This document shows positions 63,932 through 64,000 of a stretch of DNA of 64,000 nucleotides, one piece after another. The notes under the pieces are model-generated. The model did not search any database, was not told the origin of the DNA, and was given only the letters and a program-made list of their open reading frames with translations. Position 1 is the first letter of the stretch, and each line of letters starts with the position of its first letter. The DNA is from Toxonevra muliebris (lineage: Eukaryota; Arthropoda; Insecta; Diptera; Pallopteridae), in contig OY829328.1 in assembly GCA_963691655.1 (NCBI GenBank), positions 87,858,400 to 87,922,399 of the forward strand, written 5' to 3'. The translations under genes were made by a program, and so were the position numbers.

Positions 63932-64000
63932 CTGGAGTGGAAAATAAAAATATTTGTAATTGTGTAATACAAACCAATTTCTTAAGTATGGTCAATTATT

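Larger units (their letters stand above)
63275..64000. repeat. Tandem duplication, copy 2 (runs off the window)
   Basis: This is the partner of 61690-62430, in direct orientation. It is truncated only by the window end: alignment still holds at the last bases (CTTAAGTATGGT near 63981). Confidence 0.85.

Overview
This is AT-rich eukaryotic DNA with GT-AG introns. It has many (CA)n, (GA)n and (GTT)n microsatellites, homopolymer runs and decayed DNA transposons. Two families point to an insect: a juvenile-hormone-binding/takeout gene and a D34D mariner. Together with the SINE tails they suggest a dipteran, plausibly a tephritid-type fruit fly. The species call is inference; the sequence does not prove it.

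Layout. Positions 1 to about 54,100 contain no exon I can defend, so this part is a gene desert or the interior of a very large intron. It holds simple repeats and mobile elements: two copies of an internally deleted mariner sharing one deletion (7194-8059 and 15324-16218), a dead Tc1-like element with intact terminal repeats (17429-18334), a 151-bp MITE (18549-18699), tRNA-headed SINEs (about 29391-29684 and 48757-49058), a perfect-stem hairpin (40101-40178) and two copies of a 333-bp fold-back repeat (42788-43120 and 43501-43831). A mariner-type 3' remnant lies at about 54161-54357.

The gene-bearing part is 54,900-64,000, mostly on the minus strand. A complete five-exon gene (54922-60567) encodes a 246-residue secreted takeout/JHBP-family protein; all exons join in frame at GT-AG sites. 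Its 4.6-kb first intron carries a hAT-type MITE with an 8-bp target duplication and a third SINE. Upstream lies a two-exon C2H2 zinc-finger gene (62192-62751, 155 residues). The last exon of a second, paralogous zinc-finger gene (63783-63931) follows and runs off the window edge. These two belong to a roughly 1.6-kb tandem duplication, which also duplicates a small plus-strand open segment ending in a consensus splice donor.

No bacterial-style operons, CRISPR arrays, rRNA genes or functional tRNA genes were seen. Exon models were made by hand from splice signals, reading phase and family resemblance; no search was run.
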